Positions 1 through 8,565 are shown, counted from the stretch's first letter. The stretch is 64,000 nucleotides of DNA from Thiosulfatihalobacter marinus (GCF_016019955.1 NZ_JAECRZ010000013.1:1-64000), one strand, 5' to 3'. A program made the numbers and translations. The notes: generated from the letters alone by a model not told the origin.

Positions 1-210
1 CGCACCTGGGTGCGCACCGAAATCGGCCCCATCGCCTCGCCCGACCTGATCCAATGGGCCCCCGGCCTGCCCAAGACCCGCTCCGGCAAGATCATGCGCC
101 GCATCCTGCGCAAAATCGCCGAAAACGACTACGGCGCCCTCGGCGACACCTCAACCCTCGCTGACCCCTCCGTCGTCGACGACCTCATCGAAAATCGCAG
201 GAACAAATAG
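1..210 (+). CDS. acs: acetyl-CoA synthetase, C-terminal end (partial)
   Basis: This is the last 69 codons of an acetate-CoA ligase; the start lies left of the window. The readable C-terminal domain ends with the signature [17 protein letters not shown]. Its lysine (codon at 88-90) corresponds to the catalytic lysine of Acs enzymes, which is reversibly acetylated by Pat/CobB systems. Acs makes acetyl-CoA from acetate, ATP and CoA in the cytoplasm. A strong intrinsic terminator follows 45 bp after the stop, so transcription of this unit ends here. Family assignment is confident from the motif; only propionyl-CoA synthetase or another close acyl-CoA synthetase is a realistic alternative. Confidence 0.88.
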   Translation, partial: RTWVRTEIGPIASPDLIQWAPGLPKTRSGKIMRRILRKIAENDYGALGDTSTLADPSVVDDLIENRRNK

Positions 211-255
211 GATAATCCCCGGCGCGCGCCCGTATCCGGGCGCCGCGAATCCTTT

Positions 256-284
256 GGGCCGGTGTCTTCACTGGCCCTTTTTTT
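256..284 (+). terminator. Rho-independent terminator after acs
   Basis: A 9-bp stem (GGGCCGGTG / CACTGGCCC, one G-T pair) with a TCTT loop is followed directly by seven T residues. It lies downstream of the acs stop and upstream of the transporter gene on the same strand. Confidence 0.85.
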
Positions 285-361
285 CAACCAATATCAATGA
301 CCTAGCGTCAAGCGCCCGTTTAACATTTGCCTTAAACCGGCGCGCCACTTAGCGTTTGATC

Positions 362-1270
362 ATGGCCCAGGACCGCCCCCTTCTCGGCATCACGCTGATG
401 CTCGCCTTCTGCATCCTCGCCCCCCTGGGCGACGCGGTGGCCAAGATCCTGTCGACGGCCGTGCCCATCGGGCAGACCCTGCTGGTGCGGTTCGCGGTAC
501 AGGCGCTGGTCCTGATCCCGATCATAATCATCACCCGCCGCCCCTGGCGCATGCGGCGATCCATCCTCGCCCTGGTCGCTCTGCGCACCGGTCTGCATAT
601 CATTGGCATCGGTGCCATGTTCCTGGCCCTGCGCTACCTGCCGCTGGCCGATGCGGTGGCGATCGCGTTCGTGATGCCTTTCCTGATGCTGCTGCTGGGT
701 AAATTCGTGCTGAACGAAGAGGTCGGGCTGCGCCGGATCCTGGCCTGTGCGGTCGGTTTCGCCGGCACGCTGCTGGTCATCCAGCCCAGCTTTGCCGAAG
801 TCGGCGCCCCCGCTCTCCTGCCGCTGGTCGTGGCCGTGGTATTTGCCCTGTTCATGCTGGTCACGCGCCGGATCGCCAAGGAAACCGATCCGATTTCGCT
901 TCAGGCGGTCAGCGGGGTCATGGCCGTGGCCGTCATCGCGCCGCTGCTGGTGCTGGGGGCGGATGCCGACTGGCCCGAGATGCATCTGATCAGCCCCGAC
1001 CCGAAAACTGTCAGCCTTCTTTTGCTGATCGGGCTGATGGGCACCGCCGCGCATCTGCTGATGACATGGTCGCTGCGCTATGCCCCCTCGACCACGCTGG
1101 CGCCCATGCAATACCTTGAAATTCCCTTTGCCACGCTGATCGGCTGGGCGATCTTCTCCGATCTGCCCGATGGCCCGGCCGCGTTGGGCATCGTGATCAT
1201 CATGGCCGCCGGGCTGTATATCGTCATCCGAGAGCGGGCCATGAGCCGGGTTGCGCCGCAAGTGCCCTGA
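362..1270 (+). CDS. DMT-superfamily (EamA) transporter
   Basis: An integral inner-membrane protein of 302 residues with about ten hydrophobic segments arranged as two EamA repeats (roughly residues 8-138 and 150-292). This is the usual size and architecture of drug/metabolite exporters such as RhaT/YdcZ-type permeases. The substrate cannot be read from the sequence. The ATG at 362 was preferred over an in-frame TTG two codons upstream. The last 47 bp overlap the 3' end of the thiamine pyrophosphokinase gene on the opposite strand, an unusually deep convergent overlap. Confidence 0.85.
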   Translation: MAQDRPLLGITLMLAFCILAPLGDAVAKILSTAVPIGQTLLVRFAVQALVLIPIIIITRRPWRMRRSILALVALRTGLHIIGIGAMFLALRYLPLADAVAIAFVMPFLMLLLGKFVLNEEVGLRRILACAVGFAGTLLVIQPSFAEVGAPALLPLVVAVVFALFMLVTRRIAKETDPISLQAVSGVMAVAVIAPLLVLGADADWPEMHLISPDPKTVSLLLLIGLMGTAAHLLMTWSLRYAPSTTLAPMQYLEIPFATLIGWAIFSDLPDGPAALGIVIIMAAGLYIVIRERAMSRVAPQVP

Positions 1271-1907
1271 CCACCACCTCCAGCCAGACGCGCGGCAGGA
1301 TCACCAGCATCTTGGGCGCCGTCATCTCCAGCCGCACCGGTCCCATCGCCTGGTTCGACGTGCCGATCCGCCCGTCCGGCGTGAACACCAGCCCCCCGAT
1401 GGGCCAGCGCAGCCCCTCGGACACGCCCTCGACCAGCCCCAGAGGAAACAGCGACACCCGCGTGCCAGCCGTCAGCGGCAGCGCCAGGACAGGTGGCGCC
1501 AGAAAGGCAATGTCCGTATCGCTCAGCAGGATACAGCGCCGATCCGGGTGACGCACCAGCCCGTTGAAACACGCAAGCTGGTGATCCAGCCGCGCCCCGG
1601 TAAATCCCGCGCCCAGCGTGACCGGCGCCCGGATCGCCCGCAGCGCCTTTTCGAAATCGGTGCTGTCCTGTTCGCCAATGGCATGGAACCGGTCGTCCGG
1701 AATCGCGGCGCGCAGGTCCGGCGCCAGCGAATCCATGTCCCCGATCACCGCGCGCGGCACCCGCCCCTGCGCCAGGCAATGCGCCGCGCCGCCATCCGCC
1801 GCCACCAGCCCCGGCGCCAGCGCCAGACAGCGATCCAGGTCGCCGACGGCGATTTGCCCGGCCCCGACCAGGGTGATTGGTTCTGAACTGTGAACAATAC
1901 CCGTCAT
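1224..1907 (-). CDS. thiN: thiamine diphosphokinase
   Basis: A 227-residue protein that transfers pyrophosphate from ATP to thiamine, giving thiamine diphosphate. Family landmarks are an early LVAADGGA segment, the GDMDS motif (ATP/Mg binding) and DSTDFEKAL about 25 residues later, with a C-terminal beta-rich thiamine-binding part. An ATG at 1907 gives the family-like N terminus MTGIVHSSEP. An earlier in-frame start at 1946 adds 13 residues without similarity, so I did not use it. The gene runs convergently into the DMT transporter and overlaps its last 47 bp. No thiamine riboswitch (THI box) is visible upstream. Confidence 0.87.
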   Translation of the reverse strand: MTGIVHSSEPITLVGAGQIAVGDLDRCLALAPGLVAADGGAAHCLAQGRVPRAVIGDMDSLAPDLRAAIPDDRFHAIGEQDSTDFEKALRAIRAPVTLGAGFTGARLDHQLACFNGLVRHPDRRCILLSDTDIAFLAPPVLALPLTAGTRVSLFPLGLVEGVSEGLRWPIGGLVFTPDGRIGTSNQAMGPVRLEMTAPKMLVILPRVWLEVVVRALAAQPGSWPALG

Positions 1908-2048
1908 CAGGGGCGATTTCCTCGTGTTTCTGGCAACGGGCCACATTTTGGCCGTGAAATGATACGCTACCTACCACAGAATCGGTCACGTTTCGTCGTT
2001 CCTCTCGTGGTAAAGAGAATGTCGAGCAGTGCAAAGGATCCGCAATCC

Positions 2049-4304
2049 ATGGTTACGAATAACAAAGTACTTACGGTTTCCTACGGAACATTCTCCTGTA
2101 CCCTTGAGGGGTTCGAGGAATCTTTCGATACGATGAAGGCGATCGCGGAATATTTTCGCGATCTGGCCGCCGACGACCGTTATTTCGGGGCCGAGCCCCC
2201 CACCCCCGATGCCGAGATGCTGGCCCGCATCGCCGAGCGCGAGATCGAACGCCGCGTGCGGGCGCGTGTCGATCACGGCGCCATCGTGCTGAGTGCCGCC
2301 GCTGACGAAACCGAGACACCGGCCGCGCCCACCGACAGCCGCAAAGCCGGCAAGGACTCCGGTGAAGACCGGCATATGGAGAGGGTGGACGAGTCGATTG
2401 CGGTTGCGGACGCCGCCAAAGACACTCCCGAAGACATCGCCAAGGACATTGCCGAAGATATCCCGGCCGAAACGCCCGCCGTCGCCGCGCTGGCTCTGGA
2501 TCCGGCCATCGAAGAGCAGGATTTCGAGATCGCGCCTGACGACGCGGCAGACGACGCGGCAGACATCGCAACGGCCCAGGAGGCGGCGCAGACAGAGGCG
2601 TCCGATGCGGTTGCCGAATCCGAGCCCACCCCACCCCCGGTTGCCGAGGCAATGGTCGACACCGCGCCCGAAAACAGCGCCGCCGCCGCCGAAGTCACCG
2701 AAGAATTCGCCCCGGAAGAGATCGAAGACGATATCGAAGACATGACGGCGGCACCGGACACCGCGACGCAAGCTCAGCCCCAGGACGAAGACGAAGGCGA
2801 CGCCGAGTTCGAGCACGCCACCACCTCCGGGGATGACGCCGAAGACATGGCCGAGGACGAGTCCTTTGCCGCGTGGGAAGACGACGAGGACGAAGAAGAT
2901 CCCGAGTACGCGGAAAACTCGATCGCCGCCAAACTGGAGCGCATCCGCGCCGTGGTATCCCGCGTCGAGACCGACCCGGACGACGATTTCTCGGAAGACG
3001 AACATGCCGAGGACATGGGCAGCGAACCGGCACCTGCCGCCGACCCCATGGCGTCGATCAAGGCCGCCATTGCCGACGAAGACACCAAAGCCCCGACAGA
3101 CACTGACCAGGACGAAATCGTTGGCGAAGACGAAATCTCCATCGCTGACGAAGACACGCCCCAGCCCCTGCGCGCCCGGGTCGTGCGCATGAAAAAGGCC
3201 GATTTCGAAGAGGCGGTGGCCTCTGGCCTGCTCGAAGCAGAGCCGGTGGACGATGACGAGGACGACATGGCGGGCGCGTCCGACGGCTCCAGCCTGTCGC
3301 CCGAGGAAGAAGCCGAGCTTCTGGCCGAACTGGCCGAGGTCGAGGCCGAACTGGGCCAGCCTGTGGAACTGGACCCGCACAAGGAAGACGCCCTGCTGCT
3401 GACCGACGCGGTCGCCCTTCCCGGCGAAGACGACGCGCCCGGGGACGCCTCGCATGACACCGCCACCCATGACACGTCCAGAAACAAGGCGCCCGGCGCC
3501 CAGGCCCTGAACCAGGTGGCCGGGACCGACGATGACCTGTCGCGCCTGATGGCCAAGGCCGACAGCGAAATGGATGAACCCGAAGGCAGCCGCCGCCGCC
3601 GCGCCATCGCGCATCTGCGCGCCGCTGTCAAAGCCACCAATGCCGAAAAGGAGGCTGGCAGCAACCTGTCTCCGCGCGATCACAGCGACGCCTATCGCGA
3701 CGATCTGGCTAGTGTTGTGCGCGCCGTGCCCGGCAGCGCCGCCGACACGGACGGGCGCCCGCGCGAAACCCGCAAATCCACGGCGCCGCTCAAGCTCGTC
3801 GCGGAACAGCGCGTCGACACGCCCGCCCCCAAAACACCCGCGCCCGCCGCCCCCGAGGCCGCGCAAGAGCCAGCCGAAACCACCGAAACAACCGAAACCA
3901 CGCAATCCGACACCTCGCCGCGCGCCCCTGTTCGCCCGCGCCGCGTGTCGGCCGACCGGATCGACCGCGACGAAGCCGCGCGGGCGGCTGCCCCGGTCGG
4001 GTCTTCCAAAGCCGTCCAGGGCGGCTTTCGCGACTACGCCGAAAGCGTCGGCGCCACCCGCCTGCCCGAAGTGCTCGAAGCCGCCGCGGCCTATATCACC
4101 TTTGTCGAAGGTCACGAGCGTTTCTCGCGCCCGATGCTGATGCGCATGGCACGCGATGCCAACGAGGACGATTTCTCGCGCGAGATCGGCCTGCGCAGCT
4201 TTGGGCAGTTGTTGCGGGAGAAGAAGATCGAGAAAATCGCCGGCGGTCGCTTTACCGCCATGCCGACGATCAACTTCAAGCCCGATGACAGGGCCGTCGG
4301 ATAA
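2049..4304 (+). CDS. large acidic protein with conserved ends (Rhodobacterales family, unknown function)
   Basis: I cannot assign a function. The 751 residues split into three parts. A conserved N-terminal module (about residues 1-80) starts VTNNKVLTVSYGTFSCTLEGF and is rich in charged helix. A very long low-complexity middle (about residues 85-650) is dominated by Asp, Glu, Ala, Thr and Pro and is almost certainly disordered. A conserved basic C-terminal module (about residues 655-751) contains GGFRDYAESVGAT and LRSFGQLLREKKIEKI. No signal peptide or membrane segment is seen, so it is probably cytoplasmic. Such proteins are sometimes mislabelled as CheA because of the acidic middle; no kinase motif exists here. 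The ATG at 2049 follows AAAGGA; an in-frame ATG at 2019 is also possible. Confidence 0.8.
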   Translation: MVTNNKVLTVSYGTFSCTLEGFEESFDTMKAIAEYFRDLAADDRYFGAEPPTPDAEMLARIAEREIERRVRARVDHGAIVLSAAADETETPAAPTDSRKAGKDSGEDRHMERVDESIAVADAAKDTPEDIAKDIAEDIPAETPAVAALALDPAIEEQDFEIAPDDAADDAADIATAQEAAQTEASDAVAESEPTPPPVAEAMVDTAPENSAAAAEVTEEFAPEEIEDDIEDMTAAPDTATQAQPQDEDEGDAEFEHATTSGDDAEDMAEDESFAAWEDDEDEEDPEYAENSIAAKLERIRAVVSRVETDPDDDFSEDEHAEDMGSEPAPAADPMASIKAAIADEDTKAPTDTDQDEIVGEDEISIADEDTPQPLRARVVRMKKADFEEAVASGLLEAEPVDDDEDDMAGASDGSSLSPEEEAELLAELAEVEAELGQPVELDPHKEDALLLTDAVALPGEDDAPGDASHDTATHDTSRNKAPGAQALNQVAGTDDDLSRLMAKADSEMDEPEGSRRRRAIAHLRAAVKATNAEKEAGSNLSPRDHSDAYRDDLASVVRAVPGSAADTDGRPRETRKSTAPLKLVAEQRVDTPAPKTPAPAAPEAAQEPAETTETTETTQSDTSPRAPVRPRRVSADRIDRDEAARAAAPVGSSKAVQGGFRDYAESVGATRLPEVLEAAAAYITFVEGHERFSRPMLMRMARDANEDDFSREIGLRSFGQLLREKKIEKIAGGRFTAMPTINFKPDDRAVG

Positions 4305-4322
4305 CAACCTGAACCAAAAGGA

Positions 4323-4348
4323 AAAAGGCGCCTAGAAAGGCGCCTTTT
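4323..4348. terminator. bidirectional intrinsic terminator
   Basis: A perfect 10-bp inverted repeat, AAAAGGCGCC / GGCGCCTTTT, with a 6-nt loop lies between two convergent genes. Because the arms themselves start with A and end with T tracts, it can terminate transcription from both sides. Confidence 0.85.
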
Positions 4349-4349
4349 C

Positions 4350-4577
4350 TCATGTCTCGTTCCCGTCGTCGGGATCAGGCTGGCCGATCCCCTTGAACAC
4401 CGATTTGAAGGGCAGGATCCACACGATCCCCAGCCCGATATACACGCCCAGTTCCAACAGGATCGAGGGCCGCTCGAACAGCGCCACGACATTGATCGCC
4501 AGGATCACATACACCGGCAGCCCCACCACCAGAATCAACAGCGCCACGCGCCTGCGGGTCTTGTAGCTCATCGCCAT
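4350..4577 (-). CDS. DUF2842 small membrane protein
   Basis: A 75-residue protein with two hydrophobic helices (about residues 10-30 and 40-58), a basic N terminus (SYKTRRR) and an acidic tail. This matches the DUF2842 family of alphaproteobacterial inner-membrane proteins, whose function is unknown to me. A strong AAGGAGG Shine-Dalgarno lies five bases upstream of the ATG at 4577, which fixes the start. It lies 30 bp downstream of purA on the same strand and may be co-transcribed with it. Confidence 0.85.
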   Translation of the reverse strand: MAMSYKTRRRVALLILVVGLPVYVILAINVVALFERPSILLELGVYIGLGIVWILPFKSVFKGIGQPDPDDGNET

Positions 4578-4607
4578 GCCAGCCTCCTTGCCAAAGCGGT
4601 CACGCGA

Positions 4608-5903
4608 TCAATCCGCAAACGGATCGGTCACAAGGATCGTATCATCCCGCTCGGGCGAGGTCGACAACAGCGCGACAGGGCAATCGATCAGCTCTTCCAC
4701 CCGGCGCACATATTTGATCGCGTTGGCCGGCAATTCGGCCCAGCTGCGCGCGCCCTCCGTGGATTCCGACCAGCCCGGCAATTCCTCATAAATCGGTGTG
4801 CACCGGGCCTGGCTCTCGGCTGCGGTGGGCAGATAATCAAGCCGTTCCCCGTCCAGATCATAGCCCACGCACACTTTCAGCACCTCGAACCCGTCCAGCA
4901 CATCCAGCTTGGTCAACGCAATCCCGTTTACCCCGCTCGTCGCGCAGGTCTGGCGCAACAGCGCCGCGTCAAACCAGCCACAGCGCCGCTTGCGCCCCGT
5001 GGTCGTGCCAAACTCGTGCCCCCGCTCGCCCAGCCGCTGCCCGTCATCGTCAAACAGTTCTGTCGGAAACGGCCCCTCGCCCACACGAGTGGTATAGGCC
5101 TTGACGATGCCCAGCACAAAATCGATCGAATTTGGCCCGATCCCGACACCGGTGGCGGCCTGCCCGGCTATCACATTGGACGAGGTCACAAACGGGTATG
5201 TGCCAAAATCAATGTCCAACAAGGCACCCTGCGCCCCCTCGAACAGGATGCGCTTGCCGGCTTTTCGCTTTTCGTTCAACACCTTCCAGACCGGCGCCGC
5301 AAAGGGCAGAATCTGGGGGGCAATTTCCTTGAGCGCGCCAATCAGCGCGTCCCGGTCCACCGGATCAATGCCCAGACCGCGGCGCAGCGGATCGTGATGC
5401 TGCAACGCCCGATCCACGCGCGCGATCAGGGTCGCTTCGTCGGCCAGGTCGGCCACACGGATTGCGCGGCGCCCCACCTTGTCCTCATAACACGGACCAA
5501 TTCCGCGCCCCGTGGTGCCGATCTTGGTGCCCTTGCTGGCCGCCTCTTCGCGCGCCCGGTCCAACTCGCCGTGAATCGGCAGGATCAGCGGCGTGTTCTC
5601 GGCAATCATCAGCGTATCCGGCGTGATCTCCACCCCTTGCGCCCTCACGGTTGCGATCTCGTTCATCAGATGCCAGGGGTCCAGCACCACACCATTGCCG
5701 ATCACGCTCAACTTGCCGCCGCGCACCACACCCGACGGCAACGCGTGCAGCTTGTAGACCTTGCCATCGATGACCAGCGTATGCCCGGCATTATGCCCGC
5801 CCTGGAACCGCGCGATCACATCCGCGCGCTCGCTCAGCCAGTCGACGATCTTGCCTTTGCCCTCATCGCCCCACTGAGCGCCCACGACAACCACATTGGC
5901 CAT
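4608..5903 (-). CDS. purA: adenylosuccinate synthetase
   Basis: Catalyses GTP-dependent joining of IMP and aspartate to adenylosuccinate, the first committed step of AMP synthesis. The 431 residues match the usual length. The N-terminal [14 protein letters not shown] phosphate loop carries the catalytic Asp and GHNAGHT the catalytic His. [14 protein letters not shown] and the C-terminal [10 protein letters not shown] nucleotide-base contact are also present. An AAAGGAA ribosome site precedes the ATG. DUF2842 follows on the same strand. Confidence 0.97.
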   Translation of the reverse strand: MANVVVVGAQWGDEGKGKIVDWLSERADVIARFQGGHNAGHTLVIDGKVYKLHALPSGVVRGGKLSVIGNGVVLDPWHLMNEIATVRAQGVEITPDTLMIAENTPLILPIHGELDRAREEAASKGTKIGTTGRGIGPCYEDKVGRRAIRVADLADEATLIARVDRALQHHDPLRRGLGIDPVDRDALIGALKEIAPQILPFAAPVWKVLNEKRKAGKRILFEGAQGALLDIDFGTYPFVTSSNVIAGQAATGVGIGPNSIDFVLGIVKAYTTRVGEGPFPTELFDDDGQRLGERGHEFGTTTGRKRRCGWFDAALLRQTCATSGVNGIALTKLDVLDGFEVLKVCVGYDLDGERLDYLPTAAESQARCTPIYEELPGWSESTEGARSWAELPANAIKYVRRVEELIDCPVALLSTSPERDDTILVTDPFAD

Positions 5904-6047
5904 AGCCGTATTCCTTTTTCCGGTGTCAGAACCCGCGCCCTTTTAGCCATGTTGCACGCGACACGAAACCGCAAATTCGCCGCAGCACTGGACAGACGGT
6001 GCGAATTTGCGCAAACCATGACTAAAAGACAAAAAAGGGAACACGGG

Positions 6048-6443
6048 ATGGGGCTGTTGCTGCGTTGGGTCTTCGCCTTCTTTCTGCTGGCGCTGACATT
6101 CAACCCGACCCAGTGGAGCTATATCCACTGGAGCATGAACAATTATGTCGAGGAAACCCCGCTCACCGTGCTTCTGGGGCTGCTCCTGCTGATCGGCTAC
6201 ATCATCTATTTGCGTGCCACGATCCGGTCCATCGGCGGGTTCGGCATGCTGCTTGTGCTGTCCGTGGTCGCCGCGCTGGTCTGGGTTCTGTATGACTGGA
6301 ACATGCTGAGCCTGGATAATCGTGACCTCAACACCTGGATTGCGATCCTGGCTCTTTCGATCGTTCTGGGCATCGGGCTGGGCTGGTCGATCGTGCGGCG
6401 GATGCTGTCGGGACAATACGACATGGACGATGTCGACGGCTGA
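6048..6443 (+). CDS. small four-helix membrane protein (DUF6524-like)
   Basis: A 131-residue, strongly hydrophobic protein with four predicted transmembrane segments separated by short loops and a C-terminal acidic tail. It resembles a Rhodobacterales family annotated as DUF6524; the name is from memory of the family and no function is known to me. The ATG at 6048 has an AAGGGA site seven bases upstream; an in-frame ATG at 6018 would add ten basic residues. It is divergent from purA and is followed by a copy of the dispersed hairpin element. Confidence 0.75.
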   Translation: MGLLLRWVFAFFLLALTFNPTQWSYIHWSMNNYVEETPLTVLLGLLLLIGYIIYLRATIRSIGGFGMLLVLSVVAALVWVLYDWNMLSLDNRDLNTWIAILALSIVLGIGLGWSIVRRMLSGQYDMDDVDG

Positions 6444-6453
6444 CAGGCCGCAT

Positions 6454-6596
6454 GGGGGCTCTGCCCCCGTCGCGCAAGCGCGACTCCCCCGGAGTATTTT
6501 CGGCAAAATGAAGATGCATGAGCGCCGGAACTTCTTTTGGCCTGAAATATCCCGGGGGTGAATTGGGCCGCAGGCTCAAGAGGGGGCTGGCCCCCT
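6454..6596. repeat. dispersed intergenic hairpin element, copy 1 (core in inverted pair)
   Basis: In order: a GGGGGC/GCCCCC hairpin (6454-6466), a GTCGCGC/GCGCGAC hairpin, then CCCCCGGAG followed by the core TATTTTCGGCAAAATGAAG (6494-6512). After about 18 bp comes a degenerate inverted copy of the core (6531-6550) ending in CCCGGGGG, and a final GGGGGC hairpin (6582-6596). The same modules recur at 14131, 22467 and 59747. The element fills the space between the 6048-6443 gene and the convergent nitrile hydratase operon. Confidence 0.8.
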
Positions 6597-6912
6597 ACTC
6601 CGCCAGGGTCACGGGCGCGCCGTGCGGCGTGGACAGATACGCCGCCTCCCAGGCCGCGCGCATCTCTTTCATCGCTTCGGCTTCGGCCAATCCCTTTTCG
6701 CGCAGAAAGGCTTCCAGTGTCTCAAGCCAGGCGTTGAAATAGTCCTCGCCCCCGTCAAGCGATCTGGCCAGCCCGTGCCGTTTCAACGTGGCGCCAAACC
6801 GTTCGGTCCAATCGGGCCAGCCGATATGCCCGGCTTCGTTCAGATGTACGGTCAACGCGAAAACCTGCGCGTGCCACGGCGCTTCGAACGCCGGTTCCGG
6901 GCGCGTGCTCAT
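6595..6912 (-). CDS. nitrile hydratase accessory protein
   Basis: A 105-residue protein homologous to the N-terminal part of nitrile hydratase beta subunits (PWHAQVFALTVHLNEAG and DYFNAWLETLEAFL). This is typical of activator/metallochaperone proteins of cobalt-type nitrile hydratases, which help load the metal into the alpha subunit. The start codon at 6912 overlaps the beta-subunit stop as ATGA, which decides the start and points to translational coupling. It is the last gene of the three-gene operon. Confidence 0.85.
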   Translation of the reverse strand: MSTRPEPAFEAPWHAQVFALTVHLNEAGHIGWPDWTERFGATLKRHGLARSLDGGEDYFNAWLETLEAFLREKGLAEAEAMKEMRAAWEAAYLSTPHGAPVTLAE

Positions 6913-7574
6913 GCCGGCTCCAGATAGCTTTGCCACAGATCCACGATCACTTCGTCACCTTCCGCCGCCGCGCCCCACAATTCTCGTGCCTCAAAGGCCA
7001 CGGCATAAAGCGGCTCCGGTGCCTCGCCAAGTCCGTGCGCATTGGAATCGGGGAACACATGCGTCCCGTGCAGCCGCACCACTGTGCCGGTGGCGCCGGC
7101 GGCGTAGCCCGGCAGGCGGGTATGCCCGCCCTCCACCATGGTGTTGCGCGCCGGGCGGCGCGTACGCACGCGGGCTCCGACGACCAAGGCCGGGGCCGGT
7201 CCTGCCCGGTCATAGACCGAGCCCGACTTCAGCACTCCCGCCACCGACCCGGCCATCAGCGCCCGTTCGGACAGGCTCGACTGCTCCGCCGCGTGCCCGG
7301 CTTGCAATTCGTCTTCGGTTACGATCCCGCGCGCCACCAGCATGTCGGCCAGCGCGGCGAGCCATTTCTCGTAATAGGAAAACCGCGCATAATCCCTTGG
7401 CGACAGGCTTTCACGGGCATGGCGCGAGGCATCTATGGTCCAGTGTCCCAACGCCCCCGCCGCCAGTGTCAATGCCAGTGCGCGCCCGTGCCAGGGGGCG
7501 GCAAACACCGCGTCCTCGCCGGGCGCGACCGTACCGTCACCAAACCGCCCTCCCATGTCATGCACCCGGCTCAT
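6909..7574 (-). CDS. nthB: nitrile hydratase beta subunit
   Basis: The 221-residue non-catalytic beta subunit of the alpha-beta nitrile hydratase, which hydrates nitriles to amides in the cytoplasm. It begins MSRVHDMGG, typical of the family. It carries an N-terminal helical domain with SYYEKWLAAL and a C-terminal SH3-like barrel starting near VVGARVRTR, with LPGYAAGATGTVVRLHG. Its start overlaps the alpha stop (ATGA) and its stop overlaps the accessory gene start, so the three genes are translated as one unit. Confidence 0.93.
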   Translation of the reverse strand: MSRVHDMGGRFGDGTVAPGEDAVFAAPWHGRALALTLAAGALGHWTIDASRHARESLSPRDYARFSYYEKWLAALADMLVARGIVTEDELQAGHAAEQSSLSERALMAGSVAGVLKSGSVYDRAGPAPALVVGARVRTRRPARNTMVEGGHTRLPGYAAGATGTVVRLHGTHVFPDSNAHGLGEAPEPLYAVAFEARELWGAAAEGDEVIVDLWQSYLEPA

Positions 7575-8185
7575 GGCGTCGGCCCCGGTACCAGCCCCGT
7601 ACCAACCATCGAATCACGTGTCACCAGCGCGGCCAGATCGGGTTCGTCCATGCCGTCGGTGCCTTCGGGACGTTGCGGGACGACCAGATAGCGGATTTCG
7701 GCCGTGGAATCCCAGACCCGCACCCGCGTTTCCCCGGGCAGGTCCACTCCGAATTCTGCCAGCACCTTGCGCGGTTCGCGCACCACCCTGGCGCGGTAGG
7801 CGTCGGATTTGTACCAGCCCGGCGGAATGCCCAGCAGGGGCCACGGGTAACAGCTGCACAGCGTGCAGACGACCACGTTATGCACATCCCGCGTATTCTC
7901 GACGAACACCATATGTTCGCCCTGCCGCCCATACAGCCCCATCTCGCGCAGGCGCGGCATCGGGTCCTTCAACATTTCTTCGCGAAACCCCGGATCGCAC
8001 CACATGCGCGCCACAACCCGCGCGCCGTTCCTGGGTCCGATCCGATTCTGATAAGTGTCGATGATCTCGTCCAGCGCGGCCGGATCCACCAGCCCCTTTT
8101 CGGTCAGGATGGTTTCCAACGCCTTGACCCGCAACGCGGGGTCGGGCGGCAACAGGCTGTGCGGGTGGTCGTGGTCATGAGGCAT
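7571..8185 (-). CDS. nthA: nitrile hydratase alpha subunit, cobalt type
   Basis: The catalytic subunit, 204 residues. The metal site is VCTLCSC (Cys107, Cys110, Cys112); the Thr after the first Cys marks the low-spin Co(III) class (iron enzymes have Ser there). Two of the cysteines are expected to be oxidised to sulfenic and sulfinic acids, as in characterised enzymes. YPWPLLG just after the site is also conserved. First gene of the alpha-beta-accessory operon. No amidase lies next to it, so the amide product must be used by an enzyme encoded elsewhere. Confidence 0.94.
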   Translation of the reverse strand: MPHDHDHPHSLLPPDPALRVKALETILTEKGLVDPAALDEIIDTYQNRIGPRNGARVVARMWCDPGFREEMLKDPMPRLREMGLYGRQGEHMVFVENTRDVHNVVVCTLCSCYPWPLLGIPPGWYKSDAYRARVVREPRKVLAEFGVDLPGETRVRVWDSTAEIRYLVVPQRPEGTDGMDEPDLAALVTRDSMVGTGLVPGPTP

Positions 8186-8227
8186 GGATGCAGATTTGCC
8201 GAAATTTGCCCCCCTGTCCAGCCATGC

Positions 8228-8398
8228 TCAGAACCGCGCCGCCGGCAGGGGCGCGCGCGGCGCTGGCAGATCGTCAAATCCAACGTCTCGCAACAGATGT
8301 GGCGCGGTCTCGGCCAGCCTGAACGCCTCACGCGCCCGCTGTCGTGCCAGGCGCCGCCAACGAAGACCGCTGCGAAATTTTCTCATCCAAAGCCGCAT
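8228..8398 (-). CDS. putative DUF1127-like small basic protein
   Basis: Candidate small gene in an otherwise empty 380-bp interval. The 56-residue product is Arg-rich with the pattern RRLARQRAREAF followed by HLLRDVGFDDL, close to the arginine-rich helix and terminal LLRDIG motif of DUF1127 proteins. Those often sit divergently beside LysR-type regulators, as here. Some DUF1127 proteins of alphaproteobacteria are involved in RNA turnover or phosphate and carbon metabolism. The start is uncertain: an ATG at 8464 would add 22 residues of no clear character. Apart from this the interval holds only the LysR promoter region. Confidence 0.45.
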   Translation of the reverse strand: MRLWMRKFRSGLRWRRLARQRAREAFRLAETAPHLLRDVGFDDLPAPRAPLPAARF

Positions 8399-8565
8399 CC
8401 GCCACCTGACATCCCGACGTTCCGGCACTCCGCGGCACCTGTCGTTATCTATTCCCAGGATCATGAACTATTGACTCCATGCCTTTCTCTCCTGACTAAT
8501 CTGGAGATCCGCTGGCTTGCGGGCAAACCATGATTGCTGTCCCTTTGGATAAGAAAAACTGATCC

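Noticed and set aside
1986-4307. Very long minus-strand open frame opposite the acidic protein
   Set aside because: Gly/Phe/Val-rich translation without family motifs, entirely opposite a gene with conserved ends; long antisense frames are expected in GC-rich Asp/Glu codon stretches.
8471-8502. TTGACT and TAATCT as a promoter for the LysR gene
   Set aside because: Spacer is 20 bp, too long for a standard sigma-70 promoter.
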